Assembly: GCA_030065875.1 (NCBI GenBank)
Contig: JASJCR010000015.1
Location: 1-64,000, forward strand
Direction: 5' to 3'
From: Ardenticatenaceae bacterium
GTDB taxonomy: Bacteria > Chloroflexota > Anaerolineae > Promineifilales > Promineifilaceae
DNA: 64,000 nucleotides
Shown here piece by piece: positions 34,329 to 43,316 of the stretch. How positions within the stretch are numbered: position 1 is the stretch's first letter; each line of letters starts with the position of its first letter. The notes under the pieces are model-generated. The model had not been told where the DNA came from, ran no database searches, and was given only the letters and a program-made list of their open reading frames with translations. A program made the position numbers and the translations under genes.

Positions 34329-34390
34329 ATGAGTCAGGTAAGAAAGTTGACAATTTTTGTCAACTTTGGGGTTTAATTTGAAGTAGAGAT

Positions 34391-35506
34391 ATGAAGGCTT
34401 CAAGATTAATTACGTTGCTGATGCTGCTGCAGACGCAGGGTCGGATGACGGCCAAAGAGCTGGCTGCCCGGCTTGAGGTATCGACGCGGACCATTTATCG
34501 CGATATCGATGCGTTGAGCGCGGCCGGGGTGCCGGTTTATGCGGAACCGGGCGCTCACGGGGGATGCGCTCTGGTAGACAATTATCGCACTTCTTTGACC
34601 GGTTTAAACGAAGAAGAGGTGCGGGCATTGTTTATGTCAACTGTACCATCGTTGATGACCGGTCTTGGCGCAGACAAGTCGGCCGATTCTGCGCGCTTAA
34701 AATTAACGGCCGCTCTGCCGCCATCCTTTCAAAAAGAAGCGCAGCGCATTCAGCAGCTGATTTTTCTCGATCCGGTTGGCTGGCTGCAATGGGATGAACC
34801 AACCCCATTTTTGCCGCTCGTGCAGGAGGCGTTATGGGAGGAGCGGCGGGTACGCATGCTGTATCGCACGGCCGCCGGCACCTGGAATAAGCGCCTGGTG
34901 GCTCCATATGGGTTGGTGGCCAAAGGGGGGATCTGGTATTTGGTAGCCGAAAGTCAGGGGCGGATCACGACCTTTCGCATCTCTCGTATTCAGGAAGCCG
35001 CTTTGACCGGTCATCATTATTCCCGGCCGAACGAATTTGATTTAAAGCAATACTGGGAGGAGTGGGTCACCGGTTTCGAGGCATCCCTGAAAAATTTCCC
35101 GGTTGAAATCCGGGTGCCGCCCACCGGCATACAACCGCTAATTGAGGTGTTGGGGGAGGGGGTTCATCAGATAGCGGCCCGCACCGGCCGTTTGGATCGT
35201 CAGGGGAATCTATTTATTGAGGTTTCCTTTGGATCGGCTGAAGAGGCGTGTCGCAAACTGTCCGGGCTGGGGCATGAAGTGGAAGTGATGCGGCCGCCCG
35301 CGTTGCGGCAGATGATGTCTGAAACGGCGAGAAAAGTGATGGAGCTTTATGGGATGAAGACAAGAGACTACAGACGTCAGACCACAGACGAGAGACAAGA
35401 GACGAGAGACGAGAGACGAGAGACGAGAGACGAGAGACGAGAGACGAGAGACGAGAGACGAGAGACGAGAGACGAGAGACGAGAGACGAGAGACGAGGCG
35501 ACTTGA
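34391..35506 (+). CDS. WYL-domain transcriptional regulator with repeat-encoded C-terminal tail
   Basis: A DeoR-type HTH at residues 16-60 (RMTAKELAARLEVSTRTIYRDIDALSAAGVPVYAE) is followed by a WYL domain at about 150-215 (RRVRMLYRTAAGTW...APYGLVAKGGIWYLVAES) and a WCX-like C-terminal domain. Such proteins respond to nucleotide or nucleic-acid ligands. The conserved protein ends about residue 322 (MELYGMK). After it comes a tail of repeating Arg-Glu-Thr-Arg-Asp-Glu residues encoded entirely by a 7-bp tandem array, read through its three frames as a 7-residue period. That tail is probably non-essential and variable in length. Confidence 0.86.
   Translation: MKASRLITLLMLLQTQGRMTAKELAARLEVSTRTIYRDIDALSAAGVPVYAEPGAHGGCALVDNYRTSLTGLNEEEVRALFMSTVPSLMTGLGADKSADSARLKLTAALPPSFQKEAQRIQQLIFLDPVGWLQWDEPTPFLPLVQEALWEERRVRMLYRTAAGTWNKRLVAPYGLVAKGGIWYLVAESQGRITTFRISRIQEAALTGHHYSRPNEFDLKQYWEEWVTGFEASLKNFPVEIRVPPTGIQPLIEVLGEGVHQIAARTGRLDRQGNLFIEVSFGSAEEACRKLSGLGHEVEVMRPPALRQMMSETARKVMELYGMKTRDYRRQTTDERQETRDERRETRDERRETRDERRETRDERRETRDEAT
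35357..35497. repeat. AGACNNS heptad array within the WYL gene
   Basis: Degenerate words (AGACAAG, AGACTAC, AGACGTC, AGACCAC, AGACGAG, AGACAAG) lead into 14 perfect GAGACGA units at 35399-35496. The array encodes the C-terminal tail of the regulator. Confidence 0.93.
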
Positions 35507-35531
35507 CATAAAGTGAAGAAAAATGTAGACT
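35503..35531 (+). promoter_or_regulatory. Promoter overlapping the WYL stop codon
   Basis: TTGACA (35503-35508), 17-bp spacer, TAGACT (35526-35531). The -35 overlaps the TGA stop. The context CTTGACATAAAGT...TTTTTGAGAA is nearly repeated at 54488-54521, in both cases just before a heptad array. Confidence 0.6.
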
Positions 35532-35541
35532 TTTTGAGAAT

Positions 35542-35583
35542 CGTAAATCGTAAATCGTAAATCGTAAATCGTAAATCGTAAAT
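35542..35583. repeat. CGTAAAT heptad array upstream of rnc
   Basis: Six perfect 7-bp units, equal to GATTTAC on the minus strand, so they fit the GANNTAC family. The array lies between two predicted promoters. Confidence 0.92.
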
Positions 35584-35592
35584 CGTCTCTTG

Positions 35593-35601
35593 TGTTATAA
35601 T
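35593..35601 (+). promoter_or_regulatory. Extended -10 of rnc
   Basis: TGT followed by the consensus TATAAT (35596-35601). The matching -35 position falls inside the heptad array and is poor, so the extended -10 should carry recognition. Confidence 0.6.
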
Positions 35602-35709
35602 TCCCTCACTTAAGCAAAGAAGGGACAGCACATGATCACCATTGTTTCGTGTACTGTCCTCTCGGTGCTTATCTGACTGTTACAAATTTCAAACAGGAGA
35701 ATACCCGAG

Positions 35710-36417
35710 ATGGATGATTTACTGGCGCTAGAAACGCGTTTAGGTGTAGATATTTCAGATTATGCCTTATTGGCCACGGCGCTTACACACCGTTCCTATT
35801 TAAATGAAAACGAAGACGTGCAGGAAGACAACGAGCGCTTAGAGTTTTTGGGCGACGCGGTAATTGATTTGATCGTAGCTGAATACCTTTTCCGCGAGGA
35901 TGCGGATATGCGAGAGGGGGAGATGACCTCCCTAAGAGCCGCGCTGGTACGAGCGGAGACTCTGGCCCGCTTTGCCCAATCGGTCGGTGTGGATGAAGCG
36001 CTCCGTTTGGGGTATGGCGAGGCGGAAAACGGCGGCCGTCATCGAGTAGCGACCTTGTGTGCTGCTTTTGAAGCGGTTGTCGGCGCCCTTTATCTCGACA
36101 TCGGCTTCCAAAAAACCAAAACATTTGTTGAAACCATTATTGCTCAGGAGTTAACTGACATATTGGCCAACGACCTTCATAAAGACGCTCGCAGTGAATT
36201 TCAGGTTTGGTCGCAGGCGACGTTTAATGCGACGCCACGCTATGCGGTGGTGGGAATGAGCGGACCAGATCACGAAAGGCAATTTACCGTCCAGGTCACC
36301 ATTGGGGAGAAGGTGTGGGGTGAAGGAATCGGCCGCTCTAAGCAAACCGCCGCTCATGCGGCCGCGCGCGAAGCGATGAAACAGGTTGATCAACTCGTCC
36401 AGAATGAGGGTTCGTGA
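35710..36417 (+). CDS. rnc: Ribonuclease III
   Basis: A double-strand-specific endoribonuclease for rRNA and mRNA processing. The catalytic signature NERLEFLGDAV is at residues 41-51 with further acidic residues in AAFEAVVGALYLD, and a C-terminal dsRNA-binding domain spans about 160-230 (DARSEFQVWSQA... GEGIGRSKQTAAHAAAREAM). It has 235 residues. AGGAG precedes the ATG. Its stop overlaps the next gene's GTG start (GTGA at 36414-36417), indicating coupled translation. Confidence 0.96.
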   Translation: MDDLLALETRLGVDISDYALLATALTHRSYLNENEDVQEDNERLEFLGDAVIDLIVAEYLFREDADMREGEMTSLRAALVRAETLARFAQSVGVDEALRLGYGEAENGGRHRVATLCAAFEAVVGALYLDIGFQKTKTFVETIIAQELTDILANDLHKDARSEFQVWSQATFNATPRYAVVGMSGPDHERQFTVQVTIGEKVWGEGIGRSKQTAAHAAAREAMKQVDQLVQNEGS

Positions 36418-37259
36418 AGCTGCTGATTACCGGAGGAAGCGGTTATGCCGGCTCCCATCTTGTGCGGTTGGCCCAGCAGTTTGGGCATCAGCTTTCCTAC
36501 ACCTACTTCTCAGCGGATCCTTTGTCCGGCGGTGTCCAAATCGATCTTCGCCGCCAGGATGATGTCGTAAATTTGGTCCGGGAGCTGCGGCCGGATGTGA
36601 TCGTTCATATGGCCGGTTCAAATCGATCGGCAGATATGGTCACCGTCATTGAAGAAGGGACGCGGGCTGTTGTCACAGCGGCCGAGGTGTGCCGAGCGCG
36701 TTTAATATTTATGTCAACTGATGTTTTGTTTGACGGCACAAGCGCCCCTTATAAGGAAGAAGACCCGCCTACACCCCCGCATCCATACGGCCGGGCAAAA
36801 GCCAACGCCGAGAAAATTGTAGCCCAATGGCCGAACCACGTGATTGTGCGCCCCTCGCTGATTTATGGATTAAAGCAAATGGATCTAGGGACCACCTGGA
36901 TGGCCCGCTCAATTAAAGCCGGCGAGCAGGTCACTTTGTTTACCGATCAATGGCGCTCGCCCGTTTGGGTTGAGACTTTGGGGCAGGCGTGTTTGGAACT
37001 GGCGGAAAATGAGTTTGTAGGGATATTGCACGTGGCCGGCAGCCAGCCTCTCACGCGGGCTGAATTTGGCGTGAAAATGTTGGCCTGGTGGGGGATTGAA
37101 GATCGAGGTAATTTGCGTTTGGCACCTACACCCACCGATGCTCCGTGGCCGCTCAACACGGTGCTTGATATTACGCGGGCGAAGCGGTTGCTAAAAACCC
37201 CGTTTCCCGGTGTAAATGAGGTGTTAGAACAGGGTAAGATTAGGTCAAAAATGGGCTGA
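36414..37259 (+). CDS. dTDP-4-dehydrorhamnose reductase-like SDR enzyme
   Basis: A 281-residue extended SDR of the RmlD branch. The cofactor motif GGSGYAGSH is at residues 6-14, DLRRQDDVVNLVRELRPDVIVHMAG is typical of RmlD, the Tyr/Lys pair is in YGRAKANAEK, and the STDVLFDG strand is conserved. It starts at GTG 36414, overlapping the rnc stop. Pairing with rnc is unusual. It could reduce a nucleotide-sugar intermediate or be a sugar-nucleotide-like reductase of other function; no other rml genes are here. Confidence 0.82.
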   Translation: MKLLITGGSGYAGSHLVRLAQQFGHQLSYTYFSADPLSGGVQIDLRRQDDVVNLVRELRPDVIVHMAGSNRSADMVTVIEEGTRAVVTAAEVCRARLIFMSTDVLFDGTSAPYKEEDPPTPPHPYGRAKANAEKIVAQWPNHVIVRPSLIYGLKQMDLGTTWMARSIKAGEQVTLFTDQWRSPVWVETLGQACLELAENEFVGILHVAGSQPLTRAEFGVKMLAWWGIEDRGNLRLAPTPTDAPWPLNTVLDITRAKRLLKTPFPGVNEVLEQGKIRSKMG

Positions 37260-37336
37260 TTTTTTGTTAAATTTGCATAGTAATAAAGGGCTAATTTACT
37301 AATCATAAAGAATGTAAAATTCTTCACAAATAGGGG

Positions 37337-37366
37337 TTGACTTTTGTTTATTGACTATGCTAGACT
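37337..37366 (+). promoter_or_regulatory. Promoter of the primary sigma factor gene
   Basis: TTGACT (37337-37342), 18-bp spacer, TAGACT (37361-37366) with TGC before the -10. Initiation would fall at about 37373, just upstream of an ATG at 37376 and 84 bp before the preferred ATG at 37457. Confidence 0.55.
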
Positions 37367-37456
37367 GCACACCCAATGCAGGTTAATACACCCTACTATG
37401 ACTTACAGCGTCATTCAGGAGCTGTCCTAAAATTAGGCAAAAGGAATAGAAGCAAT

Positions 37457-38683
37457 ATGAGTAATTCTGCCAATCCATTAGAAGAAATGGACCTGGTAAA
37501 AAATCTGCTGTCTGAAGCAACCGAACGTGGGTATGTCACTTACGATCAAATCATAGAAATGGTACCGGAAGTTGAGAACAATTTGATGTTGCTCGACTCA
37601 ATTATGGATGATCTCCAAGAAGCCGGTATCCCAACATACGAAAACGCCAAAGAGGCCAAATTGGCCGGCATGGAAGTCATTGATGAGGATGAAGAAAATC
37701 CTTTTGATGAAATGTATGGCGGAAATAATGGCGGCCGGCGAGCCCCATTATTTGACCTGAGCGGTGTTCCAATTGATGACTCGGTTGGACTCTATTTTCG
37801 AGAGATGGGCCAGCAATCTCTATTGACCGCTGAAGAGGAAGTACAGCTGGCCAAAGAAATTGAGCAGGGTCGTGAAGCCGAAGACAAGATGGCTGAGCTG
37901 GATCCCGACGAACTCGACTTTGATCTCCAATTTGATTTGGAGAATCTGATTGGGGTTGGTGATGCCGCTCGTGCTCACCTGATTCGGGCCAATACGCGAC
38001 TGGTTGTTAGTATTGCCAAGAAATATCGCGGCCGTGGGCTGCAATTCCTCGACCTGATTCAGGAAGGAAATGTGGGCCTGATGAAAGCGGTCGAAAAGTA
38101 CGATTACAAGCGCGGTAATCGCTTTAGCACTTACGCCACCTGGTGGATTCGCCAGGCGGTCACCCGTGCCCTAGCAAATCATGGACGCACGATCCGTATC
38201 CCCGCTCATTTGGGCGGCCGCATCAGCAAGCTGTATCAGGTCGCGCAGGAAATGGAGCAGGAGCTGGGTCGCCAGCCAACAGCCGAAGAAATCGCCAAAA
38301 ATATGGATTTACCGGCCGATCGCGTGCGCTGGATGCTGCGAACCAGCAGGCAGCCGGTTCACCTTGAACGACCGGTTGGCGATGAATCTGACGCTGAACT
38401 GGGCGATTTTATTGAAGATATCGATGCCCCACCTCCAGCTGAAATGGTGGCCCAAACGATGTTAACTGAAGAGATTAGCGAAATTCTCGATCAGTTGACC
38501 CCACGCGAAGCTCGCATCCTCCGTCTGCGCTACGGCTTGCAGGACGGCGAGTCTCGGACGCTAAAAGAAGTTGGGGAAATGTTTGGCCTTTCGCGCGAAC
38601 GCATTCGCCAGCTTGAAAAAGAGGCCCTGCGGAAACTTCGTCACCCAAACTTTGCCGGACACCTGCGCCAATATTTGAATTAG
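37457..38683 (+). CDS. rpoD: RNA polymerase primary sigma factor
   Basis: A group 1 sigma-70 factor. Region 1.1-like [17 protein letters not shown] is near the start, region 1.2 [26 protein letters not shown] follows, region 2 is [48 protein letters not shown], region 3 [17 protein letters not shown], and region 4 [18 protein letters not shown]...[22 protein letters not shown]. From ATG 37457 the product has 408 residues. An in-frame ATG at 37376 would add 27 residues that do not resemble the family, but the promoter lies so close that a leaderless start there is possible. Confidence 0.94.
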   Translation: MSNSANPLEEMDLVKNLLSEATERGYVTYDQIIEMVPEVENNLMLLDSIMDDLQEAGIPTYENAKEAKLAGMEVIDEDEENPFDEMYGGNNGGRRAPLFDLSGVPIDDSVGLYFREMGQQSLLTAEEEVQLAKEIEQGREAEDKMAELDPDELDFDLQFDLENLIGVGDAARAHLIRANTRLVVSIAKKYRGRGLQFLDLIQEGNVGLMKAVEKYDYKRGNRFSTYATWWIRQAVTRALANHGRTIRIPAHLGGRISKLYQVAQEMEQELGRQPTAEEIAKNMDLPADRVRWMLRTSRQPVHLERPVGDESDAELGDFIEDIDAPPPAEMVAQTMLTEEISEILDQLTPREARILRLRYGLQDGESRTLKEVGEMFGLSRERIRQLEKEALRKLRHPNFAGHLRQYLN

Positions 38684-38706
38684 ATGCTTCTCAACAGTAG
38701 ATTTTT

Positions 38707-38737
38707 TTAAAAGCTCCTCCCTTGAGGGGCTTTTTTT
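38707..38737 (+). terminator. Terminator of rpoD
   Basis: AAAAGCTCCTC-CCTT-GAGGGGCTTTT with one mismatch, followed by a T-run at 38731-38737. Confidence 0.9.
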
Positions 38738-38747
38738 ATGGGAACGG

Positions 38748-38777
38748 TTGACGAAATTGTTATTCTAATGCTACCCT
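38748..38777 (+). promoter_or_regulatory. Candidate promoter of the alanine dehydrogenase gene
   Basis: TTGACG (38748-38753), 18-bp spacer, TACCCT (38772-38777) preceded by TGC. The -10 is weak but has the same TGC extension as dnaN and rpoD. Confidence 0.4.
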
Positions 38778-38851
38778 TTTGTGTCGCGCAATGTTTTGCC
38801 AAATGCACAAGCACAAAACCCACAAAAAATATATATTGAGGTAATTTTCCC

Positions 38852-39955
38852 ATGATTGTTGGCGTTCCTAAAGAGATTAAGCCCAATGAAAATCGCATTG
38901 GCATGGTCCCCTCCGGTGTGGCCGAGCTAACCCGTCGCGGTCACACCGTGCTCGTCGAAATCGACGCTGGTGTTGGCAGTCACTTCTCAAATGAGGATTA
39001 TCGGGCGGCCGGAGCGGAGATTTGTGATGTTGATCAGGTCTGGCACCGGGCCAATATGGTGGTTAAAGTCAAGGAACCGCTGGCCCAGGAGTACGGTTAT
39101 TTGCGGTCGGACCTGATTTTGTTTACCTACCTGCACCTGGCGGCCGATGAGGCGTTGACGCATGCGATGATTAACAGCGGGGTCACCGGTTTGGCATATG
39201 AAACCGTTGAAGCCCCGGATGGATCCCTGCCGCTTTTAACGCCGATGAGCGAGGTCGCCGGCCGTATGTCGATTCAAGCGGGCGCCCACTTCCTGGAAAG
39301 ACATGAAGGGGGTCGCGGAATTTTGCTGGGAGGCATTCCCGGTGTTACCCCGGCAAATGTTCTGGTGATTGGTGGTGGGGTAGCCGGCACCCATGCGGCC
39401 CAAATGGCGCTTGGGTTGGGAGCCAGCGTGACCCTTCTTGATGTCAATCTTGATCGCCTGCGAGAATTGGATACGATGCTGCACGGTCGATTTGTGACCC
39501 GAGCTTCTAGCGCGTACACCATCGCTGAAGAGGTCCAAACGGCCGACCTGGTGATCGGGGCTGTTTTGATTAAAGGTGCCAAAGCGCCCAAACTCATTAC
39601 CCGCGATATGCTTAAAACGATGAAAAAAGGATCTGTGCTGGTCGATATTGCCGTTGACCAGGGGGGATGTATTGAAACCACTCATCCTACTACCCATGCG
39701 GACCCTGTATTTACCGTTGACGGTGTTCTTCATTACTGTGTCGCCAATATGCCGGGAGCTGTCCCCAGATCAAGCACCATCGGCCTGGCCAACGCCACAA
39801 TTCCCTACATTATTCAGCTGGGCAGCAAGGGGTTTAAAGCGGCCGTTCAAGATGATCCAGGTTTAGCCAAAGGGGTTAATACCTATCAAGGAAAGCTGAC
39901 GTATGCGGCCGTCGCGGAAGCGTTTTCGCTGACCTACCAACCCTTTAAGTTGTAA
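38852..39955 (+). CDS. ald: Alanine dehydrogenase
   Basis: NAD-dependent interconversion of L-alanine and pyruvate plus ammonia. The AlaDH/PNT N-terminal signature [33 protein letters not shown] opens the protein. Lys74 in VVKVKEPL and His95 in TYLHLAAD are the known catalytic positions. The NAD motif [20 protein letters not shown] lies around 170, and [22 protein letters not shown] matches the second signature. The length of 367 residues is typical. It stands alone between a terminator and a long inverted heptad array. Confidence 0.95.
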   Translation: MIVGVPKEIKPNENRIGMVPSGVAELTRRGHTVLVEIDAGVGSHFSNEDYRAAGAEICDVDQVWHRANMVVKVKEPLAQEYGYLRSDLILFTYLHLAADEALTHAMINSGVTGLAYETVEAPDGSLPLLTPMSEVAGRMSIQAGAHFLERHEGGRGILLGGIPGVTPANVLVIGGGVAGTHAAQMALGLGASVTLLDVNLDRLRELDTMLHGRFVTRASSAYTIAEEVQTADLVIGAVLIKGAKAPKLITRDMLKTMKKGSVLVDIAVDQGGCIETTHPTTHADPVFTVDGVLHYCVANMPGAVPRSSTIGLANATIPYIIQLGSKGFKAAVQDDPGLAKGVNTYQGKLTYAAVAEAFSLTYQPFKL

Positions 39956-39956
39956 A

Positions 39957-40085
39957 TAACAATTATCCACCAAAAATCAATAATTAATGGTCAATAATCA
40001 AGCGTCAATTTTCGCCGAATAGGGAGCTTCAGCGAAATAATTGATCATTGACAATTGACCATTAATTATTGCCCATTGATTATTC
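39957..40085. repeat. Opposed AATNNNC heptad arms (long inverted repeat)
   Basis: The left arm (ATCAATAATTAATGGTCAATAATCAAGCGTCAATT) and right arm (AATTGATCATTGACAATTGACCATTAATTATTGCCCATTGATTATT) are built from the same 7-bp words on opposite strands around a 30-bp centre. It can fold into a long hairpin after ald and may act as its terminator. Confidence 0.75.
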
Positions 40086-40318
40086 TCCACGTCTGTTTGC
40101 AAAATTAGAATTTGATAAATCTGAAAGGTTGTTTATACTTATTAACCATTGGCTAATAATTGTCGAGTTCAAATAATTTCGCTTTACGGCGTAGAATGCG
40201 TTTCTACATCTACCCCAATCAATCAATTGACTACTATACCCTATCGAATGTGCTTGATTTTCATGGCCTTAGGCCATGTTTCAGGAAGTTTTGGATTTAA
40301 TTTTCATAAGGAGAAGAT
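40086..40318 (+). promoter_or_regulatory. Leader of the amino acid ABC operon with 17-bp palindrome
   Basis: CATGGCCTTAGGCCATG at 40262-40278 is a 17-bp palindrome about 45 bp before the start codon, a candidate operator. TTGACT at 40226-40231 is a possible -35 without a matching -10. Nothing else is recognisable. Confidence 0.45.
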
Positions 40319-40321
40319 TTG

Positions 40322-41506
40322 ATGAACAGAAAATGGCTCTTACCTTTTGCCCTTCTTGCTTTGGTCGCCTTGCTTGCGGCGTGCGGCGGAGGCGAACCGG
40401 AAGTTGTGACCGAGACAATCGAAGTTCCGGTTGAAGTTGAAGTGACCCGAGAAGTTGAAGTTGAAGTAACCCGAGAAGTAGAAACGGTTGTAACCGAAAC
40501 CGTAACTGAAACCAGCACCGAGCAGGTCGCGGTTGAATTTGCTGGCGGTGGCGACACCCTGTCGGAAATTCAGGATCGCGGTTTTGTGAAATGTGGCTTG
40601 AATGCTACTTTGGCCGGGTTTGGCACGCTCGATCCGGACACGAATGAATTCAGCGGTTTTGACGTTGATTTTTGTAAAGCGGTTGCCGCCGCGATTTTGG
40701 GTGATGCTGAAGCGATTGAAGGGACAGCCACAACCGGCACCAGCCGTTTTCCAACCCTGCAGTCTGGCGAAGTGGATATCCTGGTGCGAAACACGACATG
40801 GACGATCAGCCGCGACACCTCGCTTGGTTTTGACTTTAACCCGGTGACCTTCTATGACGGTCAGGGAATGATGGTTGGTACGGACAGCGGTATTGAAACC
40901 CTCGAGGACATGGCCGGCGCCACCATCTGCGTGCAGGCCGGTACGACGACCGAGAAGAACCTAGCCGATGTCTTCCGGGCCATCGATGTCGAATTTACCC
41001 CGGCCGTATTCCCGGATAATCCCAGCACCACCGAAGCATATGCGGCCGGTCAATGTGATGGTATTACCACTGACAAATCCGGCTTGGCCTCCATCCGGAT
41101 CAATAACCTGGACGTGCCGGAAGATCACGTGATCCTCGACGTCACGATGTCCAAAGAACCACTTGGCCCGCTGACCCGCCACGGAGACAACAACTTTAAC
41201 GATATCGTCAGCTGGGTCGTCAACTGCACCTTCCAGGCTGAAGAGTCTGGTGTGACGCAGGCGAACGTCGATGAGCAATTGGGCAGCGAAGATCCCGCGA
41301 TCCAAAATCTGCTCGGTGTGACCGGCGACCTGGGTCAAGCCTTGGGTTTGCCCAATGATTTCTGCTACCAGGTCATCAGCCAGCTTGGTAATTACGGCGA
41401 AATCTATGACCGTCACCTCGGTCCGGATACCCCGCTGAACCTGCCGCGCGGTCTGAACGAGCAGTATTACAACGGTGGTTTGATTTACGCGCCGCCGTTC
41501 CGTTAG
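40322..41506 (+). CDS. Amino acid ABC transporter substrate-binding lipoprotein (AapJ-like)
   Basis: A family 3 extracellular binding protein of the general L-amino acid (Aap) type, 394 residues from ATG 40322, which has AAGGAG upstream. The lipoprotein signal ends in LLAAC near residue 20. A Val/Glu/Thr/Arg stalk (EVEVTREVEVEVTREVE) follows at about 28-65, then the ligand domain with GGDTLSEIQDRGFVKCGLN, GFDVDFCKAVAAAILGD and GTTTEKNLADVF. Three permease/ATPase genes follow. A GC hairpin lies downstream. The substrate is likely one or more polar amino acids. Confidence 0.92.
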   Translation: MNRKWLLPFALLALVALLAACGGGEPEVVTETIEVPVEVEVTREVEVEVTREVETVVTETVTETSTEQVAVEFAGGGDTLSEIQDRGFVKCGLNATLAGFGTLDPDTNEFSGFDVDFCKAVAAAILGDAEAIEGTATTGTSRFPTLQSGEVDILVRNTTWTISRDTSLGFDFNPVTFYDGQGMMVGTDSGIETLEDMAGATICVQAGTTTEKNLADVFRAIDVEFTPAVFPDNPSTTEAYAAGQCDGITTDKSGLASIRINNLDVPEDHVILDVTMSKEPLGPLTRHGDNNFNDIVSWVVNCTFQAEESGVTQANVDEQLGSEDPAIQNLLGVTGDLGQALGLPNDFCYQVISQLGNYGEIYDRHLGPDTPLNLPRGLNEQYYNGGLIYAPPFR

Positions 41507-41542
41507 TCGATAAAGGCAGAAGCCTATCTTAAATGACATTTT

Positions 41543-41580
41543 GCACAGCCCGACAGGAGGAAACCCCTGTCGGGCTGTGC
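41543..41580 (+). terminator. Strong GC hairpin between binding-protein and permease genes
   Basis: A 15-bp perfect stem GCACAGCCCGACAGG/CCTGTCGGGCTGTGC (41543-41557 with 41566-41580), loop 8, no T-run. Same placement as the hairpin at 1677 in the Liv operon, consistent with higher binding-protein than permease mRNA. Confidence 0.65.
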
Positions 41581-41690
41581 TGTAAATGGTACCGGTTGTC
41601 TGTAAACAATTTTGACGACAATCGAAAGAAACCCTCTTCCTTGGGGTAGGGGGCTGGGGATGAGGATTAAAAAATTTTGGAGGGTTTGGT

Positions 41691-43313
41691 ATGGCGCAAG
41701 GCAGCATTGATCCAAGTGGGCGCCGTTTTAAATTACCATCACTGCTCGACGTTCGGGTGCTTGGGGTATTGGCTCAACTGGCGTTTGTTGTAGGCTTTAT
41801 CCTGGTTACAGTTTGGTTTATCAACAACATTTTATCCAATTTGGATGCCTTGGGAGAATCCCAGTTCATCTGTATCGATGGTAGTTCAAAACCGCGCTGT
41901 TCTTTTGACTTTTTGAGCTCGGATGCTCAATTTGAATTGGCTGAAACGCCTATTGAGTATGATCCGGCTGATTCTTATTGGCGGGCCTTGGGGGCGGCCG
42001 CTTTAAACACCTTAAAAGTAATCGTATCCGGCATCATTCTGGCCACGATTTTGGGAACCTTTGTTGGTATTGCTCGATTATCTAAAAATTGGCTGGTCGC
42101 CAATATCGCCAAATGGTATGTGGATATATTGCGCAATACTCCTCTGGTGCTACAGCTAATCATTATATATTTCTCGGTACTTTTGGCGCTGCCGCAAATT
42201 GAAGAAGCGATCAAAATTCCGGGTATACCGATATTTATCAGCCAGCGCGGCGTTAATTTTATCAACGCCACATTTCTCCCTTCAGCAGGCGTGTGGCTGG
42301 CGTTTCTAGTTTTGGGGTTGATCCAGGCTCAGGTTCTCTGGTGGATTTTGGGGCGCGTCGAAGAGCAGACCGGCCGCAGCCAAAACCGATTTTTATGGCC
42401 GATAATCAGCTTTTTGGCCATCGCGATATTGGGTTGGGTCTTCTCCTCTAACGATACGAACCAGTCGATTTTACTCGGCCGGCAGCTCCAGGTTGAGGAG
42501 ATCAGCGATTTTGAAACGCTGATGCTGCAGCGGTATGACGTTAACACCCTTGGGGAAATCGATATGCTGGTGGCCAATGAAGTGATGACTCAGGATGCGG
42601 TCGATGAACTGGCTCTGAGCCTCTGTGTTTTGCGAGATGCGCCATCAGAAGTGAATTTTACCGCCCAGCTGCGACAGCGTGGGATCCCGTATACGGTTAG
42701 ACGCCTTTCCTCCCAAAGTAGGGCTACCAGCAGCTTTGCGGATGGCGATTGCGAGGTGTACGTGGCCCCGACGGCGGTCCTGGCCGGGGAGCGCGATATT
42801 TTGGAGAATCCCAACAGCTTTCTCCTGCTGCCGGTGCAAGAGGCACCCGTGCGCTGGTCGATTCCACGCATTGAAGGGTTTAATTTTGTCGGTGGCGGCA
42901 AAATGACCACCGAGTTCACGGCTGTTTTAATTGGTTTGGTCTTGAATACCGGCGCCACAATTGCTGAAATTGTCCGTGCGGGGATCCAGTCAGTTTCCAA
43001 GGGTCAGTCGGAGGCGGCGCGGGCCCTGGGCCTTTCTGAAGGACAGCGGCTGCGGCTGGTGGTTTTGCCTCAGGCGCTGCGGGTAATTATTCCTCCGCAA
43101 ACGAGTCAATATCTCAACCTGGCTAAAAACTCAACCCTGGCCCTGGCGGTGGCTTATCCCGACTTTTGGAATATCGCCAATACCACCATTAACCAATCCG
43201 GCCGGTCGATCCAGATTATGCTGATTGTCCTGGCTTTTTATCTGTCGATTAGTTTGATTGTTTCGTTAATGCTCAATGCGTACAACCGACGGATTCAGCT
43301 GGTGGAGAGATAA
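41691..43313 (+). CDS. Amino acid ABC transporter permease (AapQ-like)
   Basis: A 540-residue HisM/AapQ-type permease. The first part has one hydrophobic segment near residue 25-47, then the module ALNTLKVIVSGIILATILGTFVGIARLS typical of this family. A soluble insert (about 250-390) of unknown function separates it from the second half, which carries the coupling loop EAARALGLSEGQRLRLVVLPQALRVIIPPQTSQYLNL. Aap-type permeases are long; this extra-cytoplasmic insert is longer than usual. It pairs with the next gene to form the channel. Confidence 0.92.
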   Translation: MAQGSIDPSGRRFKLPSLLDVRVLGVLAQLAFVVGFILVTVWFINNILSNLDALGESQFICIDGSSKPRCSFDFLSSDAQFELAETPIEYDPADSYWRALGAAALNTLKVIVSGIILATILGTFVGIARLSKNWLVANIAKWYVDILRNTPLVLQLIIIYFSVLLALPQIEEAIKIPGIPIFISQRGVNFINATFLPSAGVWLAFLVLGLIQAQVLWWILGRVEEQTGRSQNRFLWPIISFLAIAILGWVFSSNDTNQSILLGRQLQVEEISDFETLMLQRYDVNTLGEIDMLVANEVMTQDAVDELALSLCVLRDAPSEVNFTAQLRQRGIPYTVRRLSSQSRATSSFADGDCEVYVAPTAVLAGERDILENPNSFLLLPVQEAPVRWSIPRIEGFNFVGGGKMTTEFTAVLIGLVLNTGATIAEIVRAGIQSVSKGQSEAARALGLSEGQRLRLVVLPQALRVIIPPQTSQYLNLAKNSTLALAVAYPDFWNIANTTINQSGRSIQIMLIVLAFYLSISLIVSLMLNAYNRRIQLVER

Positions 43314-43316
43314 ATT

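Noticed and set aside
35357..35583. Possible CRISPR array
   Set aside because: The repeats are contiguous 7-bp units without spacers and there are no cas genes.
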